Shown piece by piece: positions 55,756 to 64,000 of a DNA stretch of 64,000 bases. Below the pieces are notes generated by a model, which saw only the letters and a list, made by a program, of their open reading frames with translations, was not told the origin of the DNA and made no database searches. A program made the position numbers and the translations under genes. Every line of letters begins with the position of its first letter. The first letter of the stretch is position 1. This DNA comes from Prorocentrum cordatum (lineage: Eukaryota; Sar; Dinophyceae; Prorocentrales; Prorocentraceae): positions 53,501 to 117,500 of the forward strand of contig CAUYUJ010008624.1 in NCBI GenBank assembly GCA_963575745.1, in the 5' to 3' direction.

Positions 55756-55840
55756 GAAAAACAGAGGACAACGATGGCGACGACGACGACGACAAGGCAG
55801 GAGGGAAAACAGCGACGACGACGACGACGACGACGCAAGA
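55185..55840. repeat. (ACG)n tract
   Basis: GACGAC with GCC, AAC and GGAGGG interruptions. Counterpart of the shorter tract in copy 1. Confidence 0.9.
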
Positions 55841-56740
55841 GCGCGCGCGCACGCTTTTGTTGAAAATCCGTGTTGCGAAACCTTTTTTTGTATGTTTTTT
55901 GGACACTCGATTTTGCAATCCTTCTGAAACCGAAGGTTTTTGAAGGATTTCGACATGCGCGCGCGACGACGCGCGCTTGCGCACTTCGTCCGATTTCTTG
56001 CATAGGGTTCTCGCGACGGCACGCGCGCAAGGGCGTCGGAAAGATTTCGACACGCGCGCGCGCGAGACCCGCTTGGTAGCATGTTTTTTTTTCTTGTTAA
56101 AAAAAAGATTTCGCAATAGCGCGCGGGCGTAATTGTTTTGTTGCAAATCAGTGTTGCGAAGCCATGTGTTTTTGTATGTTTTTTTTGGGGGGGGAATCTC
56201 GGTTTTGAAATCCCTTCGGAATCGAAGCTTTCTGAAGAATTACGGCATGCGCGCGGGACGGCGCGCGCGTGTGCACTTCGTACAATTTGTTTTGCAAGGT
56301 GTTTTTGACAACCTATGATTTTTGATAACGAGAGTGCGCGTATAGTTTTTGTGCAGGGGATGGCGGGGGGGCGATGCCGGCCTGGCTGGGATAATATGAA
56401 TCTACAGGCAGGATGGACGATGGCGCAGGGTCATATGTAAAGTACAAAACGAAAAAGGTGACCCGTTAACTCCGGGGGGGGTCGAGTCGTTTTTTTGTAT
56501 TAGAAAAAGAAATGATAATCTCTGCGGTGCAGTCTATGCGAAGGTGCGACGAGGCGGCGACGTCGACGACGGGGCGGCGACGGCGAGCACTGGAGCCGCC
56601 AGACCGCCACCCAGGCCCAGACGACGGGCGGCGACGAGGAGGCGGCGACGGCGAGCACGAAGCTGCCAGACCGTCACCCAGGCCAAGTTCCTTAGACCAC
56701 AAGTAAGAAGCCCAAGTGCAAACAATATTTGGGTACTAGT

Positions 56741-56881
56741 CTTTCGGAGGTCCGCGCGGATTTCTCGGATCGGCGCCTGGGACCCCGTGGCTGCGCCTCT
56801 GGCGGCGCCCTTGGCGTCCTCCGCGCGCCAGGCAGCAGGAGTCCAGCGCCGATCCAAGAAATCCGCGCGGCGCTCCGAAAA
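56741..56881. mobile_element. 141-bp inverted-repeat element IR-56.7
   Basis: The left arm TTTCGGAGGTCCGCGCGGAT continues TTCTCGGATCGGCGCCTGG. The right arm is its reverse complement with about four mismatches over 38 bp (ending ...CGCTCCGAAAA). Internal 60 bp is GGCGCC-rich. A solo left arm is at 41,694. Confidence 0.65.
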
Positions 56882-56959
56882 TTCATGCTTATGCGTTATT
56901 TTTCTTCCTCTATTTATCGACGACGCCTACGGCGAATTCACCGCCGCCCCCTGCCCTTT

Positions 56960-57310
56960 GGAAGCGCCTGTGTGGCCCACAGCTGGGCTATAGCTTGGCC
57001 AAGCTATCGGGCCAGTTGTTCTCCGAGTCGCTTTGGAAAACCTTCGGGGAACGCGTGGGGGGAGCAAGGGGAGGAGGATCAGGAGAGGGAGGATGATGAT
57101 GATTAAGATGAGGATGATGATGCGGATGCAGATGAGGATGCGGATGAGATCGTTACCTGTTACCGCCTTACTGGAAACGCTTTTGTGGCCGCAAATAGGG
57201 TCAGAGCTTGACCACACTATCGGAGGAAACGCATCTGCGACCGAACGTGGTAGCTAGAGCTTGGCCTAGCTGTTGGACCACGTGTTCCCCGAGGTGGTCA
57301 GGATGGAATT
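56960..57310 (+). repeat. triplicated coding-like fragment
   Basis: Three segments start GAAGCGCCTGTGTGGCC (56,961), GAAACGCTTTTGTGGCC (57,172) and GAAACGCATCTGCGACC (57,228), each followed by AGAGCTTG(G/A)CC and an ACTATCGG-like word. Segments 1 and 3 also share a frame ending in LFSESLWKTFGERV and VFPEVVRMEFGERAW, then acidic repeats. A duplicated exon fragment is likely. Confidence 0.45.
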
Positions 57311-57314
57311 CGGA

Positions 57315-57785
57315 GAACGCGCGTGGGAGGAGGATGAGGATGAGGATGAGGATCATGATGAGGATGATGATGAGGATGATGATGAGGATGAGGATGCGGA
57401 TGAGGATGAGGGTGAGGATGCGGATGAGGATGAGCAGGATCAGGAATAGGAGGAGGAGGCGGATGTGGAGGAGTACAAGGAGGAGGAGGATGAGGAGCAG
57501 GAGTAGGCGGCGGAGGAGGAGAAGGAGGAGGAGGAGAAGGATGAGGACAAACAGGAGGAGGAGGAGGAGGAGGGCGGAGGAGGAGGAGGAGGCGGCGGCG
57601 GAGGCGGAAGCAGAAGCGGAGGAGGAGGAGGAGGAGGCGGAGGAGGAGGAGGAGGAGGAGGAGGAGGAGGAGGAAGCGGAGGCGGAGGCGGAAGCAGAAG
57701 CGGAGGAGGAGGAGGAGGAGGATGAGGAGGAGGAGGAGTAGGAGGAGGAGGAGGAGGAGGAGGAGGAGGAGGAGGAGGATGAGGA
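57315..57785. repeat. (GATGAG)n and (GAG)n tract
   Basis: GATGAGGATGAG to 57,440, then GGAGGA with GCGGAAGC interruptions. Confidence 0.95.
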
Positions 57786-58300
57786 TGGGGGGGTGCTCTT
57801 GGGAGCCTCTTGGGGCACTCTTGGGGCTTCCTGGGAGCTTCCTAGGGGCCTCTTCGAGGCCTCTTGGCGGCCTCCTTGGGCCTATTGGGGCATTTGGGGA
57901 CTTTGTCTTGTAGGCTTCTTGGGCGGACTTCGAAACATCTTGGACCTTGTTGGGGCGTTTTGGAGGCCATCTTGGGCTCTCTTGGGCCGTCTTGGAGGAC
58001 ATCTTAGGCCATCTTGGGCGAACTTGGAGACCTCTTGGGGCCGTCTTGACTGCTTCTTGGGCCGTCAGGAGGTCATCTTGGAGGCCTTTGGAGCCATCTT
58101 GGCGCGATATTGGGAGCCTTTGGGGCCGTTCTGAGCCGTCGGAAGGCAGAAAAGAAGCACATCCCCAAATCTTTAACAACAACCTAAGGACAACCAAGTA
58201 TCTTGGCTTCTTCGGGTCCTCCTAGAAACCTCTTGGATGCCTCTTGGGCCGTCTTGGACGCTTTTTAGGGGCTTCTTGGGCCGTGTGGCAGTCGGCCTGG
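57785..58300 (+). repeat. 11-bp family block with core
   Basis: CTCTTGGGAGC/CTCTTGGGGC units in register for more than ten repeats; core AAAGAAGCACATCCCCAAAT, AACCTAAGGACAACCAAG at 58,152-58,200. Confidence 0.8.
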
Positions 58301-58614
58301 AGGAAAGCGTCCAGGAGGCAGCGCTGGGACATGTGGTGGAGCTCCTTATGGGGCGAGCTGTGTTTCTGTAGAGACGAAGTGCTAGCCACGCTTGGACGAC
58401 ATTCTAATTATCCTTGTGTCCAAGTGTTTGTTTGGAGTCTGGATGAGAGGGCCAGGTGCCGCCGCTACTTCGCCGCTACGAAAGTTCGGCCAAAATTCAA
58501 CGCCTCCCGTTCGGCGACGGGGCCCCAGTACAACGTTGGCAGTGGGCCCGTTAGGCCGCGAGGCCCCAGTCCAATGTTCGGTTGAAGCATTTTTCGCTCC
58601 ATTCTCGGGCGGCA

Positions 58615-59262
58615 CCGCCCTTTCGAAATCGAGCCCGCGGGTTTCGAAATCCAGTCGAGCTCGTTTTGGGGAGGAAATCCGAGGCGAAAGCCGCATTTCG
58701 AAATCGAGCCCGAGGGTTTCGAAATCCAGTCGAGCTCGTTTTGGGGAGGAAGTCCTAGGCGAAAGCCGCATTTCGAAATCGAGCCCGAGGGTTTCGAAAT
58801 CCAGTCGAGCTCGTTTTGGGGAGGAAGTCCTAAGCGAAAGCCGCATTTTCGAGTTTTCGGGTCAGGGCTTTAAACATTTGAATGCCACACGGTGTGGCCA
58901 TTTCGAAACGGCGGTTTCGCTTGAGACTTCTTCAAACAATGACTTCGAACGATTTCGAAACTGTCGGGTTCGATTTCGAAATGGCGCTCCCGCCTAGGAC
59001 TTCCGCAAACATAGAATTCGAAGCCTTTCTGCTTCGATTTCGAAATGGCGCTCCCGCGCAGGACTTCCTCAACAATATAAGTCGGAACCTTTCTGCCTCG
59101 ATTTCGAAATGGCGCTCCCGCACAGGACTTCCTGCAACATGAGGTTCGGCATTTGTTCCGTTCGAACTCGAAATGGCGCTCCCGCCCAGGACTTCCTCCA
59201 AACAGAATTCGAAACTTTCGGGTTTGATTTCAAAATGGCGCTTCCGCCCAGGACTTCCTCAG
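58615..59262. repeat. satellite that reverses orientation
   Basis: First part: three units of exactly 75 bp (TTCGAAATC at 58622, 58697, 58772) with GTCGAGCTCGTTTTGGGG and AGGAAGTCCTAGGCGAAAGC. Second part: five units of 64 bp (CGAAATGGCGCTCCCGC at 58977, 59041, 59105, 59169 and 59231) with CAGGACTTCCTC. The second unit is the reverse complement of the first, shortened by about 11 bp. The switch lies at about 58,850-58,970, next to GCCACACGGTGTGGCC, a near-perfect palindrome. Confidence 0.85.
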
Positions 59263-59545
59263 GCTTTGGAGCGATGCTCACGGCCGTCGTGGTGTTCATA
59301 ACCAATGTGATGCTCAGGCGTTGTTTAGCTGAAAACACAAAACGGGTCAAAACTTTCGTAGCGCCGATGTATTGGTCACTCACCAGCGTCGGCTCGTGGC
59401 CAGGGTTTTTGGCCAAGACCCCCTCTTTGCCCGCGACGAGTGGGCTCTCGGCGCGCCTTCTTCCAAGAGCAGGCGCTCGGCTACAAAAGGCCAGCGCCGC
59501 TGGCGCCGCGGCCATCGCGCTCCTTGTCGCCACAGGGTGAGCGCG
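59263..59545 (+). CDS. possible coding segment with a hydrophobic helix
   Basis: Continuing out of the satellite, one frame reads GFGAMLTAVVVFITNVMLRR, CLAENTKRVKTFVAPMYWS, then GFLAKTPSLPATSGLSARL and a stop near 59,540. The first piece could be a membrane segment. The 5' side is satellite, so the true start is unclear. Confidence 0.3.
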
Positions 59546-59634
59546 CGCCGCGCACTCCTCGTCGACACCTCTCACCAGAGGTTCAGCCCCAGTCTCCTTC
59601 TCGCGAAGCCGAGTACGATGAGGACAGCGCTGCT

Positions 59635-60055
59635 CGTGGCTCGAGCTGGAGGCCGACACCACCCCGCCCTTCGGCACCGCGCCCATTCTGGACGAGGACA
59701 CGAGCCATGGCGCCCATCGGTTCTCGCGGGCACGCCACTGTGGTGTCTGGCAAGGGCAAGTGCAAGGACAAGAGCAAGAGGGAGTCCGTGCCAGAGACCG
59801 ACGCCGACCTGCCCAAGATGAAGAAGAATATGAAGAAGAAGGAGAAGAAGAAGGACACTAATCATAATACACTGAGGGCAGGGGGGGGTTCAAGCGCCGG
59901 CGCGCTAGCGCTGCCCTCCGCGCGGCTGCCGCCGGCGAGCCACGCCAGCGCTCGCTCACGGGCAGTGCCGAGGCCGAGGAGGCAGAGGCCGCCGGCACGC
60001 CCAGCGAGGAGGAGGATGCTTTCGGACGTGGACGGAGAGTCTCCCGTATTTCGTG
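59635..60055 (+). pseudogene. Lys-rich then acidic coding region, frame broken at a G8 run
   Basis: 59,640-59,750 reads LELEADTTPPFGTAPILDED in one frame. 59,740-59,870 reads GKGKCKDKSKRESVPETDAD, LPKMKKNMKKKEKKKDTNHN in a second. After eight G (59881-59888) a third frame reads GFKRRRASAALRAAAAGEPR, QRSLTGSAEAEEAEAAGTPS, EEEDAFGRGRRVSRIS and stops at 60,053. All three have very high GC3. One more G would join the last two. The product looks like a disordered, Lys-rich/acidic nuclear protein. An AG before the G run allows an intron instead. Confidence 0.5.
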
Positions 60056-60289
60056 ATTGCGGTGGGCCTCGAGGGGATCTTGCCAAAAAGTTCCCTCATA
60101 GCTCTTTGGAGAGCTAGGAGGGTTGTTGATCAGAAGCCGGCAGGCACAGCTACGCCAGCTCCTGTCCAAGGCTCCCGGTCAGGTATCCTCGCAGCAACTT
60201 GCTTGAGTCTCCACCGTGTTCCGGGGAGCGTTTTCCTACTCGTCCCCAGTGCGCGTGCCTGAAGCCTTTCCGCAGGTCCTTCGCAGCTC

Positions 60290-60460
60290 CCTCGAAGTTC
60301 CTTCGAAGCTCGCTTTTCGAAGCTTGCAAGCTCCCCAGGCATTCTTCTTAACGTCCTGGCAAGCGTCTCCCGCAGGCATTTTCTCAAGTTGGCAAGCTCC
60401 CCGGGCATGCTTTCCAGTGTTCCTGCCAGCGTCCCCCATCGGCGTTTTGAGCGCTTGGAC
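60290..60460. repeat. two-unit degenerate repeat, about 59 bp
   Basis: TTGCAAGCTCCCCAGGCATT and TTGGCAAGCTCCCCGGGCAT with following CTGGCAAGCGTCTCCCGCAG/CTGCCAGCGTCCCCCATCGG. A minus-strand frame shows the repeat as RMPGELA. Confidence 0.5.
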
Positions 60461-60726
60461 TGCGTCGCTATCCGGGTTTTTGATTCCACAAATGCGCGCA
60501 TCCCTCGAGGTCTGTTTCCATCCATCACTTTCTTCCACCCACCAGGCCAAGGCGTCCACACTTCGGCCTTCATGTGGCCCCGGGGCAGTAACTTTGCCTA
60601 TGTCTTATGACAGGCTTTCAGACACCACATCTGCGGACCGGTGTCACCAACATACGCATATGCTGCCTGGGATAACTCACGCCGCCATCACTCACGTGTG
60701 TGAGCTCCTCCAGTGCAGCTCCTAAG

Positions 60727-60790
60727 AGCATGAACGAGCTGCCCGTTAAGAAGGGCGAGCCCGCGCCCCGCCGCGTCGCGCGCTCCCCAG
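60727..60790 (+). CDS. short internal exon
   Basis: CAGCTCCTAAG ends at 60726; the donor CCCCAG|GTCAGA follows 60790. The exon reads SMNELPVKKGEPAPRRVARS, P. Basic, proline-containing. Its phase does not fit the acidic frame at 61,229 directly, so another exon may lie between. Confidence 0.45.
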
Positions 60791-61020
60791 GTCAGACGCG
60801 GACGGGGTCTCCCTGCTGAGTCCCGAATGCGCTGGAGTTGGACGGTCCTGGTTTACTTCCTTCTGTATATTTGTTCTCAGCCAGAGCTGTTCGATCGCCC
60901 GCGCACCCCCGACTCAAACAGGAGGTTTCGCCGCTGTTTGGCCCAAGCGCCGGCGCATATTTGTATATCGTACGGAAAAGAAGATCAATTTCAATCAACA
61001 TCTTATTGCCGCCATGCTTT

Positions 61021-61215
61021 ATCTCGCGCAGCTTCCAGTTCCCCCGATTTTCTTCCTCATCCTCCTCCTCCTCATCCTCCTCCTTTTCCTCCTCCTGCTC
61101 TCCTTCCTCCACCTCCTCTTCTTGCTGCTGCTGCTGCTCCTCCTCCTCCTCCTCTTCGTCGTCCTCCTCCTTCCCGCCCTTCCGTCGTCCTCGTCGTCCT
61201 CCCCCTCTTTTGCGT
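61021..61215. repeat. (CTC)n/(CTT)n intronic tract
   Basis: CCTCCTCCT with CTG and TTC variants, directly upstream of the exon at 61,229. Confidence 0.85.
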
Positions 61216-61228
61216 CGCCGCGGGGCAG

Positions 61229-61312
61229 GATTCCGACGACTCCGAGGATTCGTCGGCAGAGAGCTCCAGCGACGAGTTCGGCGCTCGGGAGCGGGCCCCG
61301 TGCGCGGGGTAG
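61229..61312 (+). CDS. acidic Ser-rich exon
   Basis: The acceptor TCGCCGCGGGGCAG ends at 61228 after a long CTC tract. The frame reads DSDDSEDSSAESSSDEFGAR, ERAPCAG and meets TAG at 61,310. Clusters of Ser-Asp/Glu look like CK2-type phosphorylation regions of nuclear proteins (inference). Confidence 0.45.
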   Translation, partial: DSDDSEDSSAESSSDEFGARERAPCAG

Positions 61313-61360
61313 GGCTTTGGGCTTCGATCGGAACCCTGCCGTTCGGGAAGGGCCGACACC

Positions 61361-61420
61361 CATGGGAAAGGCACGCAAGGGGGACGAGGAGGATGGGGCG
61401 GAGGCGAGGGAGAAGAGGAG
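61361..61420 (+). CDS. possible start of a Lys/Glu-rich segment
   Basis: ATG at 61361 reads MGKARKGDEEDGAEAREK and then dissolves into GAG repeat. May be an exon beginning or chance. Confidence 0.2.
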
Positions 61421-61632
61421 GAGGAGGAGGATGAGGACGAGGAGGAGGACGAGGAGAAGGAGGAAGAGGAGGAGGAGGAGGAGGAGGAGGAAGAGGAGGA
61501 GGCGGAGGAGGAGGAGGAGGAGGAGAAGGGGTTGGAGGAGAAGGTGGAGGAGGAGGAGGAAGCTGAGGAATATGAAGAGGAGGAGGAGGAGGAGGAGGAG
61601 GAGGAGGAGGAGGAGGAGGAGGAGGAGGAATA
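61415..61632. repeat. (GAG)n tract
   Basis: GGAGGA with GAC and AGA variants. Confidence 0.95.
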
Positions 61633-62290
61633 ATAATATTCCCAATGCGAATACTAGCACAAGTAGTTAGAGTATTACGTATCCTAAGAAGAGTCGTAAC
61701 ATAACAATAATAACGATATGAGCAGTGCTACCACGACAAATCACAATACGAACGAATCATGGTACTAATAATGAAAATAATACTATGCATAATCATACGA
61801 ACGGTTACACTACTGAGAGGAATCATATTAAGAATAATACGAAGAAGACCAAGAAACATAAGACCAGGAATAATATTACGAATAATGTTAATAGTAATAC
61901 GATGAATGATATTATTAAAGCGAACGCTACTCGTACTAAGCGTAAACATAATAATACGTAGGAGCATATTAAACCAAACACTAGCAACATTGAACACAAT
62001 AATACAACTCATAGCAATACGAATACTAGTGATATGATTAAGAAGTATATTAATAATACTAGTACTAGTAATAATACGGACAATACGACGAATATGACGA
62101 GCAAGCATAATACTGGCACGAATAATACGATGACTAATTAACATCTGGCATACCACGACGAAGTATGATCACAATCTAATCATCAGTATTCATAAAGTAT
62201 TATTAGTACTATTGAAACTAATAGTTCGCAGTAAATCACTAATCGTAATACTAGCAACAGAGTTGTTATTGAACAATAAAAGTATTACCA
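61633..62290. other. AT-rich decayed AAT/ACG repeat
   Basis: Words AATAATACGA, GTAATACG, AATACTAG and CATAATAC recur without fixed period over about 650 bp. Frames give Asn/Thr- or Ile-rich peptides. Sharp GC drop from the flanks. No gene. Confidence 0.6.
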
Positions 62291-62293
62291 GTA

Positions 62294-62295
<2 letters not shown>

Positions 62296-62346
<51 letters not shown>

Positions 62347-62364
62347 CTACTCCTACTCCTACTC

Positions 62365-62406
<42 letters not shown>
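62296..62406. repeat. (CTA)n microsatellite
   Basis: CTACTA with a CTCCTA patch. It lies directly 5' of the LINE fragment. Confidence 0.95.
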
Positions 62407-62407
<1 letters not shown>

Positions 62408-62440
62408 CATTGATACGAACAATAATAACAATGATCGCAG

Positions 62441-63175
62441 TGGACTGAACGCGGCTGGGGATTCCCTTTAGATCCCGGCATCCCTCCTCTTATACACCTT
62501 ATTTGGGCAGATAATATTTATATTTTCGCTTCGAGTTTGACCGAATTCCAGGACATGGCGCAGGAACTCACCGAGGCGATCGCCGCGATTGGTTTCAAGT
62601 GGAAGGCTTCTTCGCTACAGTGTATGATATGTGGAATCGCTTCGGGGGCACCGCAACCACAGCCACCTATCGTGCACCAGGTCGGAGGCGCCCTGACATT
62701 CAACCTGGTGAAAAACATGGAAGTGTTAGGAGTGATGGTGAGCACGGAGGCGGATTCCACCGCCAGCTTGGAGCACAGACTGACAAAAGCTGAGGGCACG
62801 TATTGGTGCAACGCTCGTGTTCTACGGGGCCCAGGACCGCTTTTAGATAAGCTCCGCGCGTGGGGCAACGGGCCGGCAGCCAGTGCAGCACACGGTTCGG
62901 CCACGTGGCATCTAGCCAAACATGTATTGATGAGGTTGCGCCGTTGGGAGTTGTCCTTCTTGCGCAAAATGTTCGGGCTCCGGTGGCGGCCGCTAGAAGG
63001 CCAAGCTGCGTTCATGATCCGGACGGCGAGGCAGATAGAGAAGTGGTTTGGAAACACGGGTGTACGACCTGAACATTTGAGAGTGCTCTGGATGGTCTTC
63101 AAATCAGCATGGCGTGAAAGAGCTTTGTCCAAACAATGGCCACAATTACTTACAGCAGGCCCGCATACATCGTAG
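62441..63175 (+). mobile_element. LINE reverse transcriptase, C-terminal part (catalytic W-A-D-N motif to thumb)
   Basis: The frame from 62441 reads WTERGWGFPLDPGIPPLIH, then LIWADNIYIFASSLTEFQDM, EAIAAIGFKWKASSLQCM, MEVLGVMVSTEADSTASLEH, RLTKAEGTYWCNARVLRGPG, ASAAHGSATWHLAKHVLMRL, RRWELSFLRKMFGLRWRPLE and ends at TAG 63173-63175. The A-D-x motif with following LGV(M/x) and LRRWE-x-x-x-LRKMF order is the palm-to-thumb part of a non-LTR RT. The second Asp of the classical A-D-D is Asn. Upstream RT motifs and endonuclease are missing: the element is truncated beside a (CTA)n tract. The continuation is in another frame from 63,153. Confidence 0.8.
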
Positions 63176-64000
63176 CAGAAAGTACAGGGTAACAGCGTAT
63201 ACGATTTCTAGTTTCAAACGTCGTCGACAAGAGGGTCTCGTACACTCTAGCATGGGGCACCGCGTGGAATGGGAAGATGTCTTTGTTTCTGCGTTTGGCA
63301 TCGCCTTGCGAGACTTCCGTGACAAATGCTGTGTACTTTCTGACTGGATGAAGATGTACCCGGAGTTCGAGCAGCGCATCTGTACCGCATGGGACTTATT
63401 CCATGTTCAACGACCCCCTAGCCCGCCGGAGCACTTCGCCATCTCCGGCACCGCGCCAAAGCGCCAGCGACCGGCCGACCACGAGTTGGAGGAGCTGCCG
63501 GACCAACATGGGGAAGGAGCGCCAGAGCTGCAGTTCCAGAGCGGACCGCGCAGATTTGCAATAGTCACCGACTGCCAACCGATGGCGGGCGTAGCCAACG
63601 GGGAAATCGCATTGACCGATCCTCAACTCGAACCCCTGTTCGTCAGAGTGGCCCAACGTATATTTCAAATATTGGACAAGGGTTGGAGGCCTGCTCAGGA
63701 CATCGATGACGCCGTTCACTGGAGACCGCGGGAGTGGAATAAAATCGCGGATTATCTGGCAAACCCTACGATGGACAAGCGAAGGTCATGGTGCCACCGG
63801 TTTCACATACCAGGCGACGTGTGTTTAGATCATGTCAGTTTGTTGCTGCACGTCGACGGCGGGACCCGGGCAGGCGCATGCTCGGCAGCCGCGTGGTACT
63901 TAGAGGGTGTTGTTTCAGCTCGCACGGAGGGGGCCATATTTTCAATTGCTATGTCTGGCACGTTTCTGCGACAGCCAGTTTCATCTTTCACTGCAGAGGC
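63153..64000 (+). mobile_element. LINE RNase H-like C-terminal region, runs off the window
   Basis: A frame open from 63,081 to the window end reads RRRQEGLVHSSMGHRVEWED, VFVSAFGIALRDFRDKCCVL, then GPRRFAIVTDCQPMAGVANG, FVRVAQRIFQILDKGWRPAQ, VHWRPREWNKIADYLANP, HVSLLLHVDGGTRAGACSAA, AWYLEGVV and PVSSFTAE. V-T-D-C-Q and W-R-P-R-E-W-N-x-x-A-D followed by L-H-V-D-G-G and F-x-A-E look like RNase H-fold motifs (D-G-G, A-E). It is +1 relative to the RT frame; the shift lies near 63,150. So the element is either frameshifted or uses a frame change. No stop before 64,000. Confidence 0.75.

Larger units (their letters stand above)
53825..56480 (+). repeat. tandem duplication of a composite unit (1.1 and 1.5 kb)
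   Basis: Each copy has, in order, the 15-bp minisatellite, a CCACT...CGCG...CATCCCACCC block (54,103 and 55,088), a GAC/ACG-rich tract, a GCGCGC-containing TTTTGAA block, GGGGGGG-flanked TGG(A/G)CGATGG(G/C)GCAG, and GTTAACTCCG (54,942 and 56,466). Copy 1 is 53,825-54,960, copy 2 55,000-56,480; a third begins at 56,510 and is cut short. Confidence 0.65.

Overview
The window reads as a dinoflagellate-type nuclear genome, and a GC-rich one (Prorocentrum-like is my guess, from composition only). Short GC3-rich exons sit hundreds of bases apart in pyrimidine-rich intron-like DNA. Several exons have clear GT/AG borders, retroelement fragments look like those of dinoflagellates, and perhaps half of the sequence is micro-, mini- or satellite DNA. 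No spliced-leader gene, rRNA, tRNA or bacterial-style operon was seen. Nearly every long ORF here is a translation of a simple repeat and is not a gene.

Layout. 0-19 kb is the most gene-like part. It holds scattered exons, a probable four-exon gene at 7.4-9.6 kb ending in an RGG tail, a two-exon gene end at 10.9-11.6 kb with matching splice phases, and a multi-exon gene at 13.9-16.8 kb with a D-x-M-H-x-x-D-L-G motif suggesting transposase ancestry. 17-26 kb is built of inverted and tandem repeats: a 628-bp foldback with CAAACGTTTG iterons, CCGGCA hexamer arrays, a 77-bp tandem array, and a 2.27-kb inverted-repeat-bounded composite that carries two exon-like pieces. 26-34 kb is mostly microsatellite and dispersed repeats. 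34.8-36.3 kb holds a dUTPase-like coding region with all five motif positions but no catalytic Asp and several reading-frame breaks. 37-45.6 kb has isolated exons and small inverted-repeat elements. 47.6-50 kb has a LINE endonuclease remnant (minus strand) followed by a satellite with 99/100-bp and 77-bp units. 50.8-51.6 kb has a minus-strand RGG-containing exon. 53.8-56.5 kb is a tandemly duplicated composite. 58.6-59.3 kb is a satellite that reverses orientation midway. 59.6-61.4 kb has Lys- and acidic-rich exons. 62.4-64 kb is the 3' part of a LINE (RT end plus RNase H-like region) running off the window.

The most striking undescribed-looking signal is a dispersed family of 11-bp-period G-rich minisatellite blocks (CTCTTGGGGGC-like), each with a conserved AT-richer core of about 60-90 bp. 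It occurs at ten or more places, in both orientations, and once as a 332-bp higher-order tandem repeat.

Exon calls rest on codon pattern, protein-like composition and splice signals seen by eye. No database search was run and most functions are unknown. Several coding segments are broken by single-base indels, most of them in homopolymers, so pseudogenes and consensus errors cannot be told apart from this sequence alone.
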